From: a virus | Virus record (IMG/VR): IMGVR_UViG_3300042691_016575 | Span: 1 to 59,180 of that record | DNA: 59,180 nt | Strand: one strand, 5' to 3' | Shown: in pieces, positions 7,843-17,190 of the stretch | How positions within the stretch are numbered: position 1 is the stretch's first letter | How the letters are laid out: each line of letters starts with the position of its first letter | Position numbers and translations under genes: made by a program | The notes under the pieces: generated by a model | What the model was told of the DNA's origin: nothing | The model's database searches: none | The model's input: the letters and a program-made list of their open reading frames with translations, nothing else

Positions 7843-9048
7843 ATGACTGAAAATAATGTATTGTTATATCAATTAGAAAAATTGCTATCTCATAAAAAAA
7901 GTAAAAAGTTTTACGCTGAAAAGTTAGGAATAACTGAATATGAGGTAGATGAGCTTTTGATAGAACTTAAAACAAAGCCAGTAGAAATAGTTAAAAACTT
8001 TGAAGAAGAAAAAAAAGTAAACGTAGAAAAAGGTACAATAGAAAGCACTGTAGTTTCTGATTATAATCCTAAAGATGATATAGAATTAGCCAAACTACAT
8101 AAAATAAACTTAGACAAATATATTATTACAAACTATTGGTCTAAAATGCTTCCTTCAGGAAAATTTACTTCTTCAGTATTTAGCAAATTAAAACAGTCTA
8201 AAGATTATTCTCCAGAAGACTTTGCTAAATTTTTAACAAACTACAGTCCAAAAGAAATTAAATTAAACTTAGTAAAATCAACTATTAATACAGAAACTGT
8301 TGATTTAGAAATATCAATAGCTGATTTTCACTTAGCTAAGAAAACATTAGAAGGAGAAAGTATTAAAACTAAAAAAGAACAATTCTTATATGTATTAACA
8401 GATTTACTTATTAAAACTAAATCTTCTTTTGATATAAGAACTATTGTATTCCCAATTTCTAATGATTTTTTTCACACAGATAATTACCAAAACCAAACTA
8501 CAAATGGTACTCCCCAAGATGTTCTTACAGGATATGATAATGAATATGAAGAAGGATTTGATTTACTAGTTACAGCAATATCAATATTAAAAGCATACTC
8601 AGATAATGTAGAGGTTATTCTTGTACAAGGTAATCATGATAGAACTAAATCATTTTATTTGGCACATGCTTTGGATGTATACTTTGCAAACAACATTAAT
8701 ATTACATTTCAAAGAGAACACTCAACAACAAAAGTTGTACTATTGGGCAACACATTTATTGGTTATCATCATGGTAATTGTAAAATAGAAGACTTGCCTT
8801 TATTATTTGCTACAGGTAAAAACAGTGAAGCATTTGGTTGCTCTGCATACAGAGAAGTACATACAGGAGATAAGCACCATTATATGGCTAAGGAAGTGAA
8901 AGGTGTTAGAATACAACAGATGCCTTCATTATCAGGAACAGACAGATGGCACTTAGATAATAATTATGTTAATAACATTAGAGCTGGAATTGCTACAGTG
9001 TATCATCCTATTAAAGGACGCATTGCAGAATTTGAGAGTAGAATATAA
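7843..9048 (+). CDS. Calcineurin-like metallophosphoesterase with N-terminal helix-turn-helix-like region
   Basis: 401 residues. The N-terminal 50 residues (FYAEKLGITEYEVDELLIEL) look like a helix-turn-helix. A Lys/Glu-rich spacer follows. The phosphoesterase signature is complete: D161-x-H163 (ADFHLA), N207-D208 in the metal-bridging position, N264-H265-D266 (GNHD), histidines 309-310 (GYHHG) and the H340...H345-H346 cluster (HTGDKHH). Such enzymes use two metal ions to cleave phosphodiesters or phosphomonoesters. Homologues sit among ring and tail genes in many Bacteroidota phages, and the substrate is unknown. A DNA-processing role during packaging or ejection is inference. It is the first gene after the terminator at 7764. 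Confidence 0.85.
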   Translation: MTENNVLLYQLEKLLSHKKSKKFYAEKLGITEYEVDELLIELKTKPVEIVKNFEEEKKVNVEKGTIESTVVSDYNPKDDIELAKLHKINLDKYIITNYWSKMLPSGKFTSSVFSKLKQSKDYSPEDFAKFLTNYSPKEIKLNLVKSTINTETVDLEISIADFHLAKKTLEGESIKTKKEQFLYVLTDLLIKTKSSFDIRTIVFPISNDFFHTDNYQNQTTNGTPQDVLTGYDNEYEEGFDLLVTAISILKAYSDNVEVILVQGNHDRTKSFYLAHALDVYFANNINITFQREHSTTKVVLLGNTFIGYHHGNCKIEDLPLLFATGKNSEAFGCSAYREVHTGDKHHYMAKEVKGVRIQQMPSLSGTDRWHLDNNYVNNIRAGIATVYHPIKGRIAEFESRI

Positions 9049-9054
9049 ACAATT

Positions 9055-9783
9055 ATGGCAACAGGAAGAAAATTAGTTTCAGATGTTAGAGCAACCCACA
9101 AGTTACTCTCAACTGATTCTTTAATAACAGATAGAGCAATACTTAGTGAGATAAGAAACAATTCTTTATTATTAATCAAGAGAGAAACAAATCTTAGAAA
9201 GCTTTGGGCTACAGATACATTATTCACAACAATTCCTTGTTTAGAATTATGTGAAGTTCCTTTGTCTGAATGTTGTGATTATGTAGACGAATGTACAGTG
9301 GCTAGGAGCAAAGAAAAGCTACCAAGGATATCAGAAGGTAACTATCAATATGTTATTCAAGGAGTGTACTCTATTAATGCTCTAGGAGGTAAGGCCACAA
9401 AGTTTAAAGAGATATCTGTCAATAGATATACAAATCTTCTAAAACTTCCTATAATTAAAAAAGAAGCTTATTTCTGGATATCAAATGGATATTTATATAT
9501 AAGCAATCCAGATTTACAAGCAGTAAGATTTGTTGCTTTCTTTGAAGAAGATGTTCCTAATAGTATTATGTATTCAGAAGATTGTAATTGTGGAAGAAGC
9601 TATACAGAAGATGATATATGTATTAATCCTTTAGATAAGAAGTTTCCTCTTCCAGGGTATCTAGAACAACAAGTGTTACAACTTACTTCTCAAAAACTCC
9701 TATCTACATATTTCTCAATAAAAACTGATATCTCTGCAGATGGAATAGATGGGCAAGCACCTAACACTAAACCAACTAGTTAG
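9055..9783 (+). CDS. crAss-like ring/head-tail connector protein (putative)
   Basis: 242 residues. N-terminal helical part (residues 1-60), a central mixed region with Cys pairs (PLSECCDYVDEC), an aromatic beta segment (EAYFWISNGYLYIS) and a C-terminal helix (PGYLEQQVLQLTSQKLLS) followed by a disordered tail. This order matches the tail-ring proteins encoded just before the IHF-like and tubular genes in crAss-like phages. They stack between portal and muzzle. The exact ring is not resolvable from sequence reading. It starts 6 bases after the phosphoesterase stop, and the next start lies one base past its own stop, so translation is probably coupled. Confidence 0.65.
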   Translation: MATGRKLVSDVRATHKLLSTDSLITDRAILSEIRNNSLLLIKRETNLRKLWATDTLFTTIPCLELCEVPLSECCDYVDECTVARSKEKLPRISEGNYQYVIQGVYSINALGGKATKFKEISVNRYTNLLKLPIIKKEAYFWISNGYLYISNPDLQAVRFVAFFEEDVPNSIMYSEDCNCGRSYTEDDICINPLDKKFPLPGYLEQQVLQLTSQKLLSTYFSIKTDISADGIDGQAPNTKPTS

Positions 9784-9784
9784 T

Positions 9785-10270
9785 ATGCCAAGAGTAAAGG
9801 TGGAGTTTAGGTCAGCAAGTAAAGATAACTATACAGCATTTTGTAAAGCTTATCCTGAGATAAATCTTTCATATAATGATTGGAGAATAATAGTATATTC
9901 TTTTAATGAAGCATTTAGAGATTATATCCTTGAGACTGGAGAAAAAATAAAACTCCCTTGTGGCTTTGGAGAATTTTCCATCAATAAGAAAAAGAGAAGG
10001 AAGATGAAAAGCAATGGGCAGAAAGAATTTATTAATCTTCCTATTGATTGGCAAAAAACTAAAGAAAAAGGAAAAGTTATATACAACTTTAACTACCATA
10101 CAGAAGGATTCTTTTTTGGTTGGCATTGGTTTAAAGACCCTGCTAGATTTAGATTTTCAAACTTATGGTATTTTAAACCATTAAGAACAACATCAAGATT
10201 ACTTTCACACTATATTAAAACTGATAATAAGTATCAACATATTTATTGTGAGTGGAATATTAAAAAATAA
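9785..10270 (+). CDS. IHF-subunit-like structural protein of crAss-like phages
   Basis: 161 residues from the ATG at 9785. An upstream in-frame ATG at 9749 lies inside the previous gene and is less likely. The core contains WRIIVYSFNEAFRDYILETG, then KIKLPCGFGEFSINKKKRRK and a C-terminal region rich in Trp, Tyr and Phe (TEGFFFGWHWFKDPARFRFS). In crAss-like phages proteins of this kind between ring and tubular genes are annotated as integration-host-factor-related. The FGEFSINKKKRRK stretch resembles the beta-arm of HU/IHF proteins. In this context they are virion components rather than nucleoid proteins. The assignment is from context and residue pattern. Confidence 0.7.
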   Translation: MPRVKVEFRSASKDNYTAFCKAYPEINLSYNDWRIIVYSFNEAFRDYILETGEKIKLPCGFGEFSINKKKRRKMKSNGQKEFINLPIDWQKTKEKGKVIYNFNYHTEGFFFGWHWFKDPARFRFSNLWYFKPLRTTSRLLSHYIKTDNKYQHIYCEWNIKK

Positions 10271-10303
10271 TATGTTATTTTTAATAATGTGTTATAAATG
10301 ATT

Positions 10304-10311
10304 TATATTTG
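10304..10311 (+). promoter_or_regulatory. Candidate -7 element for the homing endonuclease gene
   Basis: TATATTTG (TAnnTTTG) lies 26 bases before the ATG at 10337, inside the 66-base gap after the IHF-like gene. No upstream TTG with normal spacing is seen. Its position argues that the true start is 10337 and not the in-frame ATG at 10298. It would give this mobile gene its own transcript and also feed the tubular gene downstream. Confidence 0.4.
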
Positions 10312-10336
10312 TATTTTAATTTTAAAATATATAAAT

Positions 10337-10978
10337 ATGATACAATACAAAAAAGGGGATAAAATAGGAAAATTAACATTTATTAATGAAGATTTTCATC
10401 AAAAAGAAATTACAGGATTTCAAAGTTATAGAATGGTAGTAATGGAGTGTTTTTGTAAAAGACGATTTATTACTAGATTATCAGCAGTAAGATATGGTAA
10501 AGTAAATTCTTGTGGGTGTACAAGAAAAAATGGGTTACTTAAAAGAATAACTAGACATAATATGAGTAACTCTTCAGAATATAGTTCATGGGAATCTATG
10601 AAATCAAGATGTTTAAACAGTAATAATATGTTTTATTGTAATTATGGTGGTAGAGGTATTAAAGTTTGTGAAAGATGGATGGATTTTAAAAACTTTTATG
10701 AGGATATGAAAAACAAGCCAAATTCTAATTATTCTTTAGATAGAATAAATGTTGATGGAAATTACGAACCAGATAATTGTAGGTGGGTTACTAAAGATAT
10801 ACAAGATAGAAATAAAAGAAATTCTGTATATTTATTTTACAATAATAAAAAATATATATTATCAGATTTAGCAAAAAAGTTTAATTTAAATCAACAAACC
10901 TTAAAATCTAGATTAAATAAAGGAATGTCTTTAGAAAAAGCTTTAACAAAACCTTATAAATACACAAAAAAATTATGA
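10337..10978 (+). CDS. HNH/AP2-type homing endonuclease-like protein
   Basis: 213 residues. After an N-terminal segment GDKIGKLTFINED typical of these proteins come several Cys residues (ECFCKRR, NSCGC). The signature of phage HNH/AP2 endonucleases follows: SSWESMKSRC, NYGGRGIKVCERW, FKNFYEDM and YSLDRINVDGNYEPDNCRW. The C-terminal part (ILSDLAKKFNLNQQTLKSRL) is a DNA-binding helix-turn-helix of the NUMOD type. It sits between two virion genes that are normally close neighbours, and its stop codon overlaps the next gene's ATG (ATGA). This suggests it invaded the operon without breaking the tubular gene. It is more A/T-rich in codon use than its neighbours. Confidence 0.85.
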   Translation: MIQYKKGDKIGKLTFINEDFHQKEITGFQSYRMVVMECFCKRRFITRLSAVRYGKVNSCGCTRKNGLLKRITRHNMSNSSEYSSWESMKSRCLNSNNMFYCNYGGRGIKVCERWMDFKNFYEDMKNKPNSNYSLDRINVDGNYEPDNCRWVTKDIQDRNKRNSVYLFYNNKKYILSDLAKKFNLNQQTLKSRLNKGMSLEKALTKPYKYTKKL

Positions 10979-11940
10979 GTTATTATTATAAATATAATTT
11001 TGTTTCCCCAGAACCTATATATGCAATTGTATTAGAAGAGTTAAAGTCATATATGGACACGGGGGCTGTTGATTCTTTGTTATTTCCTACATACCTAGAC
11101 AAATGTCTTAAGAAACTAGGAAAGTCAAGTTATGTTATAGCTGAAGTGGCTCTTCACATAGAAGATTTTGAAGCACGTCTTCCTGATAACTTTTATGCTG
11201 TAAGAGAGGCTTGGATGTGTACAGAAATTCCTTTACTACCATATCAATCAGCCAATTCTTTTTATTCTCAAACAGGCACTACAACAATACAAATAGCCCC
11301 TATTACATTTAATGGAACTCCTTGTACAAATACAGGTTGTACAACAGGATGTCCAGAATGTATGCCAGATATTGTACAAGCTGTATACAAAACTAATTCA
11401 CAACAAGCAAGATCATACAAACAAGCTTATTTGCTTAAACCTGGTAATATATCTACAAGACACAATTGTGATGTTAATTACAGTAGTAATTTAGATTTAT
11501 ATGGCCAGTATCATAATACTACAGGAAATATTCCTTATGGTTCTGCTTATGATTCTTTTGATGTAAGAGGTAATAAATTTGTTACAAACTTTAGAACAGG
11601 AGTTGTTCATTTAATTATGTATGCTACAGACTACGATGAAATAGGAAATCAATTACTTCCTGACAACTATCGTATTAGAGAGTATGTTGAGCACTTCATT
11701 AAATATAAAGTTTTTGAAATGTTAACTAATCAAACTAATGATGAAACATTTAATCAGCTTCAACAAAAGCTTATGTATTATAAATCTCTAGCTGATGAGG
11801 CTTATATAATGGCTGAAATGGAAATTAAAAAGCAAGATGCTTATACAAAAGTTAATAGAATAAAAAAACAATTGAATAAGTTTAATATGTATGAACTTCC
11901 CAATCGTACAAATAGATATGGTAGAAGACGTAATAATTAA
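10975..11940 (+). CDS. Tail tubular / ring protein (P22 gp4-like, crAss-like stabilisation protein)
   Basis: 321 residues. Helical N-terminus (AIVLEELKSYMDTGAVDSLLFPTYL cut short here as residues 16-40), followed by a mixed region with YVIAEVALHIEDFEARLPDNFYAV. A Cys-rich insertion follows (CTNTGCTTGCPEC), then a second core with VVHLIMYATDYDEIG and DNYRIREYVEHFIKYKVFE. A long helix and a basic tail (NRYGRRRNN) end it. The two-part core with a lengthy insert is characteristic of the tail tubular/head-completion protein upstream of the muzzle gene in crAss-like phages. The ATG at 10975 overlaps the endonuclease stop by 4 bases. The Cys-rich insertion may be a metal or disulfide-stabilised loop. 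Confidence 0.75.
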   Translation: MSYYYKYNFVSPEPIYAIVLEELKSYMDTGAVDSLLFPTYLDKCLKKLGKSSYVIAEVALHIEDFEARLPDNFYAVREAWMCTEIPLLPYQSANSFYSQTGTTTIQIAPITFNGTPCTNTGCTTGCPECMPDIVQAVYKTNSQQARSYKQAYLLKPGNISTRHNCDVNYSSNLDLYGQYHNTTGNIPYGSAYDSFDVRGNKFVTNFRTGVVHLIMYATDYDEIGNQLLPDNYRIREYVEHFIKYKVFEMLTNQTNDETFNQLQQKLMYYKSLADEAYIMAEMEIKKQDAYTKVNRIKKQLNKFNMYELPNRTNRYGRRRNN

Positions 11941-11947
11941 TTAAGCT

Positions 11948-14900
11948 ATGGCAGATAATACACAAGACCAGCCTCAAGGAAATATAAGAAATGAATTTAA
12001 TACAGCTTCTTCAGGGCTGAATATGGACCAATCTGTTAATCAGATTCCTAAAGGTTCACTAACATATGCTCTTAATGCTAATATGGAAAACTTTGATGCT
12101 AACTCAACTAGCTATCAAAATGAACCTGGCAATGAGTTTTGTTTACAGTTTCCTTCAGACTATGTTCTTATAGGAAGTCATTTTATACAGGAAAAAAGTA
12201 AACATGTATTTTTTATTACTAATCCATTAACTAATGACTCACAAATTGGTTATATGGATAACAATGATTGTATTTATCGTACTTTCATATCTGCGCCTTG
12301 TTTAAATTTTAATATTAAATATCCTATTAATAAAATTGTACATAAGATTACAAATTGTACAACAGAAATTTATTGGACAGATGGACTTAATCCTAGAAGA
12401 TATTTAGACTTAAACCCTGATACTATTCCTTATATACTTTCTTCTTTTTCAGATGAGTGTAACCTTATATTTACAGATGAAGTTGATTGTAATCAATTAA
12501 AGTTACAACCAAACTTTAATATACCAAATATTGATGTTGTAGATGTTGTTAGTGGAGGAAATTTAACAGCAGGAACTGTACAGTTTGCTATTCAATATGC
12601 TGACTCAGCTGGTAATCCATATACATCATACTATTCAGTTACTAATCCTTGCCCTATTGCTGATCCACAAATAACTACTCCAAACTTTGATTATAATGTA
12701 GGCAAATCTGTTATTCTAGAAATATCAAATTTAGATTCTACAGGACAGTTCCAATATTACAACATGGCTGTTATTAAAACAGTGAATGCCATATCATCTG
12801 TAGAACTAATAGGAACATACTTTATAAACAACCCTGTAGAAAAACTTACATACACAGGACAAAATGTAACTAATATACGTTTATCTATAGCAGATATATT
12901 TGAAAAACAACCTTACTATGACATTGCTAATGATTTAACTTCTGTACAAGATATATTAGTATGGAGTGATCTTACAACTATAAGTAAAGTGAATTATCAA
13001 GCTATAGCAAATCAAATAAAACTCCAATGGGAAACTTGGAGAATCCCTGCTACAGAAAATTATTCTGATGAGTTAAATGCAACAAACTTTAGAGGATATT
13101 TAAGAGATGAAGTCTATGCCTTTGAAATAGTTTTTTTATTAACAAATGGAAGACAAACAGAAGGATTTCATATTCCAGGTAGAACTAAAAATTCTAGTGA
13201 GTCTTATTTAGATGTGCCAACTACTAATGATGATTTTATTGGTAATCCTGAGTCTTATGATTCTACAGGAGAAATAGGATACAGTCCTTATTGGAAAATA
13301 TACAATACAGGATATGTTGTAGGAACTTCTGGTGGATATAATTCTAAAGAAACATATAAAGGACCATATAAATATGGAGAGTTTGCTTATTGGGAGTCTG
13401 AAGATTTATATCCTTGTGTAGAAGAAATTTGGGGAGATTTAGCAGGAAAACCAATTAGACATCACAAATTTCCAGATGTACTCGTAAGCCCAATATTTGA
13501 GGAAGACCAATTTAATGGACTTAGTAATATGCAAATGGGTCCTAGAGCTATATTCCCTATGGGAGTAAAAATTGATGTAAAAAGTGTTGGAGATATAATA
13601 AACTATTCCTCACTATCTACAGAACAAAAAAATGACATTGTAGGATTTAAAATAGTAAGAGGAGATAGAGGAACAAATAAATCTATTATTGGAAAAGGAA
13701 TTCTTAGAAATGTAGGAGAATACCAAAGAGAAGAACAATCATTCTACTTCCCAAACTACCCTTACAATGATTTAAATGAAGATCCTTTTCTTACAGATAC
13801 AAATAACAAATTTGGAGATGCACCATTAGTATGGCTTATATTATGTTCAATATCAGGATTTTATGAGTTTACAAGCACTGTAACAGGTATTCCTGTTAAA
13901 AAAGAAATGTTTGCTGGACAAAATTATGAAGAGTGTTCTTTAACAAAACCTACAACTTTATCTGGAAAAGCTTGTATTGGTCCAGGAAACTTTGATGCAT
14001 ATTATATTAATAATTGCTCTGGAGAAGAAACTTTTTACGCAGGAAATATTGTAAAGTGGACTTGTAATAATACTGCAGAAAAAGAATTATCTACAATTGT
14101 TTGGCAATATGGCATTGTTACATGTTTTAATACCTATCTCGCAGGATTTAATCCTGGAGATAAAATTATTAATACTGCTACAGGTAGTATTGTTCCAGGA
14201 GCAATCCTCCAAGAATCTGTAGAATGTGATTATGGACAATTACCTAATCCTAGTTTAACGGTGAACTACCAGACAAAAGGTAGGAGATCAAAACTTGTTT
14301 CTTGTAAAAAACCAGAGGCTTTACAAGCCAATGCTAATGAAGAAACAAAATATAGACAAATATTTAATTCTCCAGAAACATCTTTTGGTCAACCATTTCT
14401 TGGAAATGTTTTAAAACTAGAAAATGTTATTTATGGAAAGGGGCAAGATCATTTTATACAAGTTAGAGATAATGCTAAATATAGGCTGCTATCTAAAGAA
14501 GCACAAAAAGATGCTTTAGATGCTAGCTTTGCTTTAGGTGCAGGTCCTGATAAAACTGCTATATTTACAGCATACCAAGCATACTTAACTATTTATATTA
14601 ATGGTATTACAAGAAAGAATTATGCTTATTCATATAACTCAAGAGCTGATTATAATTATAAAGCTGATATTGATAATAACTTAGGAATAAAACAAAGAGA
14701 AATTGATATAGCTACATATTTAATTCCTGGAGTTCAAAGTGTTGGTGATAATTATAATGTTAACAATTTTCAAAGAGAGTCTTCTGTTTTTATTAAAACA
14801 ATAGAAGATAGAGCTGTAAATAATAATCCTGTAACAACAGTTAGTACATTAAAGTTTCCTAGTCAAGTTCCTGATATGATTGATCCTTTTACAGGACAAC

Positions 14901-17188
14901 CTATTGTTGTAGATAAATCAAGAACTACAATTTCTTTAAGTGGTAGATGCGAGACTCCTGCTAAAGAAGATGATATTCAAGTAGTTTCATATTATGCTTC
15001 TTTAAAAAATGTTATACCAAATCAATGGGGACAGATATATACATATAAAACAATTGACACAGGGTTTCAAAGAATTAATTTTAAAAGTGGTACTGAAACT
15101 GCTACAATTTTTGGGGGGGATACATTTATATCAAGGTTTGCTTTTAAAACTAAACTACCTTTTTTTATTGATAATAGAGTTAATGCCCCTGATGATTCAG
15201 ATATATTTTATGATGAAATAGGTAATGTGGCATATCCAAAATACTGGCACTCTGCAAGATCTATTCTTGAATCTTATATTAATATGACCAATATTATATC
15301 ATATAAAGCTCACAACTTTGATTGTCCTAATGTTCCTGGAAATGTAATAGGACAAGTAGGGGTAGCAGGAACATATAGAACATATTATGATGGATATTTT
15401 TATTTATTTGCATATGGCGTTCCTAACTTTTATTGTGAAACATCTTATAATCTGGATTTAAGACAAGCATTTAATAATAAAGAAGGAGATTTTTGGCCAC
15501 ATGTATCCACAGGCATACCTGATGATTGGGTACAAGAAAATTATGTATCTATAGCAAATGATAATACATATACATACAATACAACATTCTCAAAACAAAA
15601 TACAGAAAATGTATTTACACATCTTCCAGATGATTTTAAAGATGAGTTTTGTTTAACAAACTTTCCTTTTAGAGCTATATATTCAGAGTTACAAAACACA
15701 AATGCTGATAGTAGAATTAATAATTGGCTAGTGTACAAACCTTTATCATTCTTTGATTTCCCTCAAAACTATGGAGCACTTACATCATTAGATGGTATTC
15801 AAAACAAAGCTGTATTAGCAAGGTTTGAAAATAAATCATTATTATATAACAATCTATTGACAGTGGATACTAGTAATCCACAAGCAGCTTATTTTGGTAA
15901 TCCTTCATTATTTAAAGGAGCTCCACCAATAGATTTTGCAGAAACAGATCTTGGATATGTAGGAAGTCAGAATAAATTTTTATTGAAGATTCCTCAAGGA
16001 CAAGTAACAGTTGATGCAAAAAGAGGACAAGTGTTTCTTATTGAAGGAACACAAGCAGCAGATCTTTCAGCATTTGGTTCTGGAATGAATAGATTCTTTA
16101 CAGACCATTTAGCATTTGAAATGCTTAGATATTTTCCAGAAGTTCCTACAGATAATCATTTCACAGGAATTGGGTTACATGGAGTATTTGATAGTAAGTT
16201 TGAAAGAGTTATTATCACCAAGCTTGATTATATCCCTATAGATAAAGATGTAAAATATGATGCTGATAAAAATGAGTTTTATATAGAAACAATTACATAT
16301 ATAGATGCTGCTACCACAACTACAACAACAAGTACTTCTTCTACCACTACAACCTCTACTACTGTAGCATGTACATCTTGGACATATTTAGTGGAATTAA
16401 TTTATTGTGATACTTGTTCTTTTAATGAAAACTTTACAATTACTAATTTTGAACCTTTAACTTTAAATAAGTATTATTACTTAAGTAGTCTTGGTTTTAA
16501 AATTTATGTAAAAGAATACTTAGGATGCACAGCAAATGTAGCTAGTAATAGTATATTAAACTCTTCACAGGAAGATCTTTGTATTGATGTAATATGCCCT
16601 CCTACAACTACCACAACTACAACAAACTGTTGTACACTGCCTGATGTAGAAATAGGAACACAAATATGGACAGGTTGTAATTTAGATGTAGATAAATATA
16701 GAGATGGTACACCAATACCACAAGTACAAGATCCAACAGCCTGGGCTAATTTAACTACAGGTGCGTGGTGTTACTATAACAATGCAGATACAAATTGCTA
16801 TGGAAAATTATATAACTGGTTTGCAGTTAATGACCCTCGTGGTTTAGCACCAGCAGGATATCATGTTCCAACTAAAACTGAGTGGGATACATTAGAAGCA
16901 TTTTTACCTGCACCAGAAGGAGGAAGCTTAAAAGAAGTTGGAACTACTAACTGGAACTCCCCTAATGCTTTAGCAACAAATAGTACAGGGTTTACAGCTC
17001 TTCCTAGTGGTACTAGAGATGAAGCAGGTAACTTTGATTGGGAAGGAGATTTTGGCAATTGGTGGACAGCTACAGCATCGTCTAGTACAAATGCATGGAC
17101 TTATTATACATATACATTAGGAGGAGGACTTCCTGCAACAACTACTGGAAAAGTTAGAGGATTTGCAGTTAGACTTATAAAAGATTAA
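11948..17188 (+). CDS. Muzzle-type tail protein, N-terminal part, with Thr-linkers, Cys domain and FISUMP domain
   Basis: 1746 residues. Residues 1-1455 match the crAss-like muzzle, the large protein closing the tail tube: N-terminal SSGLNMDQSVNQIPKGSLTY and NANMENFD, then GSHFIQEKSKHVFFI, TEIYWTDGLNPRRYLDLN, long beta-rich regions and, near residue 1420, GVFDSKFERVIITKLDY and YDADKNEFYI. There the muzzle sequence breaks off. A Thr linker (1456-1472), a Cys domain (about 1473-1551, CDTC, EYLGC, CIDVIC), a second Thr linker, and a FISUMP domain (1560-1746, ending RGFAVRLIKD) follow. The muzzle sequence resumes in the next gene, two bases later in another frame. FISUMP on the outside of the tail probably mediates receptor contact. 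Confidence 0.8.
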   Translation: MADNTQDQPQGNIRNEFNTASSGLNMDQSVNQIPKGSLTYALNANMENFDANSTSYQNEPGNEFCLQFPSDYVLIGSHFIQEKSKHVFFITNPLTNDSQIGYMDNNDCIYRTFISAPCLNFNIKYPINKIVHKITNCTTEIYWTDGLNPRRYLDLNPDTIPYILSSFSDECNLIFTDEVDCNQLKLQPNFNIPNIDVVDVVSGGNLTAGTVQFAIQYADSAGNPYTSYYSVTNPCPIADPQITTPNFDYNVGKSVILEISNLDSTGQFQYYNMAVIKTVNAISSVELIGTYFINNPVEKLTYTGQNVTNIRLSIADIFEKQPYYDIANDLTSVQDILVWSDLTTISKVNYQAIANQIKLQWETWRIPATENYSDELNATNFRGYLRDEVYAFEIVFLLTNGRQTEGFHIPGRTKNSSESYLDVPTTNDDFIGNPESYDSTGEIGYSPYWKIYNTGYVVGTSGGYNSKETYKGPYKYGEFAYWESEDLYPCVEEIWGDLAGKPIRHHKFPDVLVSPIFEEDQFNGLSNMQMGPRAIFPMGVKIDVKSVGDIINYSSLSTEQKNDIVGFKIVRGDRGTNKSIIGKGILRNVGEYQREEQSFYFPNYPYNDLNEDPFLTDTNNKFGDAPLVWLILCSISGFYEFTSTVTGIPVKKEMFAGQNYEECSLTKPTTLSGKACIGPGNFDAYYINNCSGEETFYAGNIVKWTCNNTAEKELSTIVWQYGIVTCFNTYLAGFNPGDKIINTATGSIVPGAILQESVECDYGQLPNPSLTVNYQTKGRRSKLVSCKKPEALQANANEETKYRQIFNSPETSFGQPFLGNVLKLENVIYGKGQDHFIQVRDNAKYRLLSKEAQKDALDASFALGAGPDKTAIFTAYQAYLTIYINGITRKNYAYSYNSRADYNYKADIDNNLGIKQREIDIATYLIPGVQSVGDNYNVNNFQRESSVFIKTIEDRAVNNNPVTTVSTLKFPSQVPDMIDPFTGQPIVVDKSRTTISLSGRCETPAKEDDIQVVSYYASLKNVIPNQWGQIYTYKTIDTGFQRINFKSGTETATIFGGDTFISRFAFKTKLPFFIDNRVNAPDDSDIFYDEIGNVAYPKYWHSARSILESYINMTNIISYKAHNFDCPNVPGNVIGQVGVAGTYRTYYDGYFYLFAYGVPNFYCETSYNLDLRQAFNNKEGDFWPHVSTGIPDDWVQENYVSIANDNTYTYNTTFSKQNTENVFTHLPDDFKDEFCLTNFPFRAIYSELQNTNADSRINNWLVYKPLSFFDFPQNYGALTSLDGIQNKAVLARFENKSLLYNNLLTVDTSNPQAAYFGNPSLFKGAPPIDFAETDLGYVGSQNKFLLKIPQGQVTVDAKRGQVFLIEGTQAADLSAFGSGMNRFFTDHLAFEMLRYFPEVPTDNHFTGIGLHGVFDSKFERVIITKLDYIPIDKDVKYDADKNEFYIETITYIDAATTTTTTSTSSTTTTSTTVACTSWTYLVELIYCDTCSFNENFTITNFEPLTLNKYYYLSSLGFKIYVKEYLGCTANVASNSILNSSQEDLCIDVICPPTTTTTTTNCCTLPDVEIGTQIWTGCNLDVDKYRDGTPIPQVQDPTAWANLTTGAWCYYNNADTNCYGKLYNWFAVNDPRGLAPAGYHVPTKTEWDTLEAFLPAPEGGSLKEVGTTNWNSPNALATNSTGFTALPSGTRDEAGNFDWEGDFGNWWTATASSSTNAWTYYTYTLGGGLPATTTGKVRGFAVRLIKD
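16313..16624 (+). repeat. Thr-rich linkers in the muzzle gene
   Basis: Bases 16313-16363 and 16604-16624 are short degenerate ACN/TCN tracts. They separate the muzzle core from the Cys domain, and the Cys domain from the FISUMP domain. They are the same kind of linker as at 4270-4755. Confidence 0.85.
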
Positions 17189-17190
17189 TC

